Positions 41,927 to 42,909 of a stretch of 42,909 nucleotides of DNA are shown here, one piece after another (the stretch's first letter is position 1; each line of letters opens with the position of its first letter). The notes beneath the pieces were generated by a model. The model had not been told where the DNA came from. It saw only the letters and a list, made by a program, of their open reading frames with translations, and searched no databases. This DNA comes from an uncultured Lewinella sp. (lineage in GTDB: Bacteria; Bacteroidota; Bacteroidia; Chitinophagales; Saprospiraceae): the NCBI GenBank assembly GCA_913057725.1, contig CAJXOS010000043.1:1-42909 (forward strand), given 5' to 3'. The position numbers were made by a program, and so were the translations under genes.

Positions 41927-42421
41927 ATGAAACATCTATTTGGCTCAAGTAGCCTCGCTCTATTACTACTTACGTTAATGATCTTCAGCTGCGACAAAGA
42001 CGACGACCCCGTACAAGAAATGTGGGAGGTTGAAGTGGAACAAGTTATGGCCGCCACCGAACAGTACATTAATTTCCAAACTGCCGTCAATGATGGCTTA
42101 ATCGATGTCTCCGGCTATGTTCCTAATATGGGGCACCACTACCTCAATCCAGGACTAGCAGATGGCACTTTTGAACTGGAAAAACCCGAAATCATCCTCT
42201 ACGTCCCCAATGACGATGGCGAGATGGAAATGGTCGCCATAGAATACTCGATTGTACCAGATGACCCAGACAACCCTGGCAATCCCCCAGAAGGTTTTAC
42301 CGGCGATGAAGATGTATGGCATTTTAACGAGATGGTGGGATAATGGCAACTACACGTGTGGACTATCCTACCGAATCCGGACGGCATGTTCGCACCGTTC
42401 AATCCCGACATTGGTGATTAA
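41927..42421 (+). pseudogene. Lipoprotein gene interrupted by an in-frame TAA
   Basis: The frame from ATG 41927 encodes a lipoprotein (lipobox LMIFSCDK) of 138 residues, stopping with TAA at 42341-42343 after WHFNEMVG. The same frame continues without a break for 25 more codons, WQLHVWTILPNPDGMFAPFNPDIGD, to a second TAA at 42419-42421. The aromatic and Pro/Asn-rich extension (LHVW, NPDGMFAPFNP) looks like a natural protein end of Bacteroidota lipoproteins. Either a one-base nonsense change shortened the gene or the stop is read through. A longer upstream start from 41735 lacks a signal peptide and was rejected. The function is unknown. It is divergent from the hybrid kinase. Confidence 0.65.
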
Positions 42422-42442
42422 AGAATACTAGAACCCTATTCG

Positions 42443-42475
42443 ATGAGGTCGGGAAGATTCCGACCTCATGTTTTC
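42443..42475 (+). terminator. Rho-independent terminator after the interrupted lipoprotein gene
   Basis: A perfect 10-bp stem, ATGAGGTCGG / CCGACCTCAT (42443-42452 with 42460-42469), has a 7-nt loop and is followed by GTTTTC. It lies 21 nt after the second stop, not the first, which fits the full-length frame as the original gene. Confidence 0.8.
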
Positions 42476-42737
42476 TCCCCCTTCTCTACTACAGTATCCA
42501 GAGCTAACTACCAGCTAGCTCCCAATTTCCATTTAACGTAGGTTTTCATCCATCTCCCTCCTGGAATTCATTGAGGGAAAGGTTGCAGAAATGAGGGACA
42601 TGAACACAAGGAACAAAGAAGAACTTTACCCTCCCATAGTTTGCCGCATACCATTGATGATACCATACCGGGACTTCCCTCAATCATCGGCATCTATGCC
42701 AACAGCCTCCTAAAAATCTTTAAAACAGTAAAACCTA
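42476..42737. other. Intergenic region before the last gene
   Basis: About 260 nt (316 nt counted from the end of the interrupted gene) with no recognisable gene, repeat or consensus promoter. A 40-codon frame from 42593 shows no motif and was not called. Confidence 0.5.
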
Positions 42738-42909
42738 ATGAGACCTATTAACCCCCGAGTTATTATTCAACTCTTACTCCTCTGTTGTATTTGGCTATCG
42801 AGCAGCAAGAACATGGCCCATGCTCAACCCATGGCCAGTTTGAATCCCGCTGTCATCGACGCCGAGAGTTTCTGTACCGACCCTGCGCAATTGTTATCCT
42901 GTGGCGTAA
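42738..42909 (+). CDS. N-terminal part of an exported protein (cut by window end)
   Basis: The ATG at 42738 opens 57 codons still in frame at the window edge. The N-terminus has a positive start (MRPINPR), a hydrophobic core (VIIQLLLLCCIWL) and a likely cleavage near AHA-QP, so it should be exported. The mature part begins with a Cys-containing stretch. Too short to identify a family. Confidence 0.6.
   Translation, partial: MRPINPRVIIQLLLLCCIWLSSSKNMAHAQPMASLNPAVIDAESFCTDPAQLLSCGV

Overview
This window looks like a chromosomal segment from a Bacteroidota bacterium, most probably of the Saprospiria/Lewinella type. The lineage call is inference from several signs: two secreted proteases with C-terminal type IX secretion (T9SS) sorting domains, SprB-type repeats, a BlaI/M56 pair, a split ATP synthase operon (atpB-E-F-H-A-G without atpD/atpC), a Bacteroidota-type acetyl/succinylornithine carbamoyltransferase, 7TMR-DISM and AraC-type hybrid sensors, and promoters of the Bacteroidota form TTG-N19/20-TAnnTTTG. 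No phage, integrase, transposase, CRISPR array or rRNA was found.

Layout. Positions 1-1434 hold the tail of an upstream gene with its terminator, a secreted glucosaminidase and a coupled uracil-DNA glycosylase family gene. Positions 1519-5015 form a distinct module: a BlaI-type repressor and an M56 membrane protease with a TonB-like C-terminus, convergent with a secreted M43 metalloprotease. A 105-bp structured repeat lies upstream of each transcription unit, in the same orientation relative to its gene, so the two copies are inverted in the window. Positions 5121-6955 hold a predicted outer-membrane protein and two orphan genes. Next come trkA (minus), a low-molecular-weight tyrosine phosphatase and a TPR/membrane/LuxR-type regulator. 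Positions 11138-13865 are a four-gene set: a CX4CH haem lipoprotein, an OB-fold protein, a YceI protein and a beta-barrel protein. A WG-repeat protein follows, then a GMC oxidoreductase with a probable Fe-S cysteine motif and its gluconate-2-dehydrogenase subunit-3-like partner.

The centre is core metabolism on the minus strand: a DoxX-type membrane protein, tig-clpP-clpX (folding and proteolysis), tRNA-Leu(UAG), carbamoyltransferase-argB (arginine synthesis) and atpB-E-F-H-A-G (F1Fo ATP synthase). The right part is accessory: a 1674-residue T9SS metalloprotease with about eleven Cys-containing repeats, a PadR repressor coupled to an FtsX-type permease, a hybrid histidine kinase with an AraC output domain, a lipoprotein gene broken by an in-frame stop, and the start of another exported protein cut by the window end.

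The most unusual signals are the pair of 105-bp elements with compensatory changes in their stems, the in-frame TAA in the lipoprotein gene, direct-repeat operators at the PadR promoter, a probable leaderless trkA transcript, an alanine at the substrate-specificity position of the carbamoyltransferase, and a hairpin with tandem repeats between atpF and atpH.
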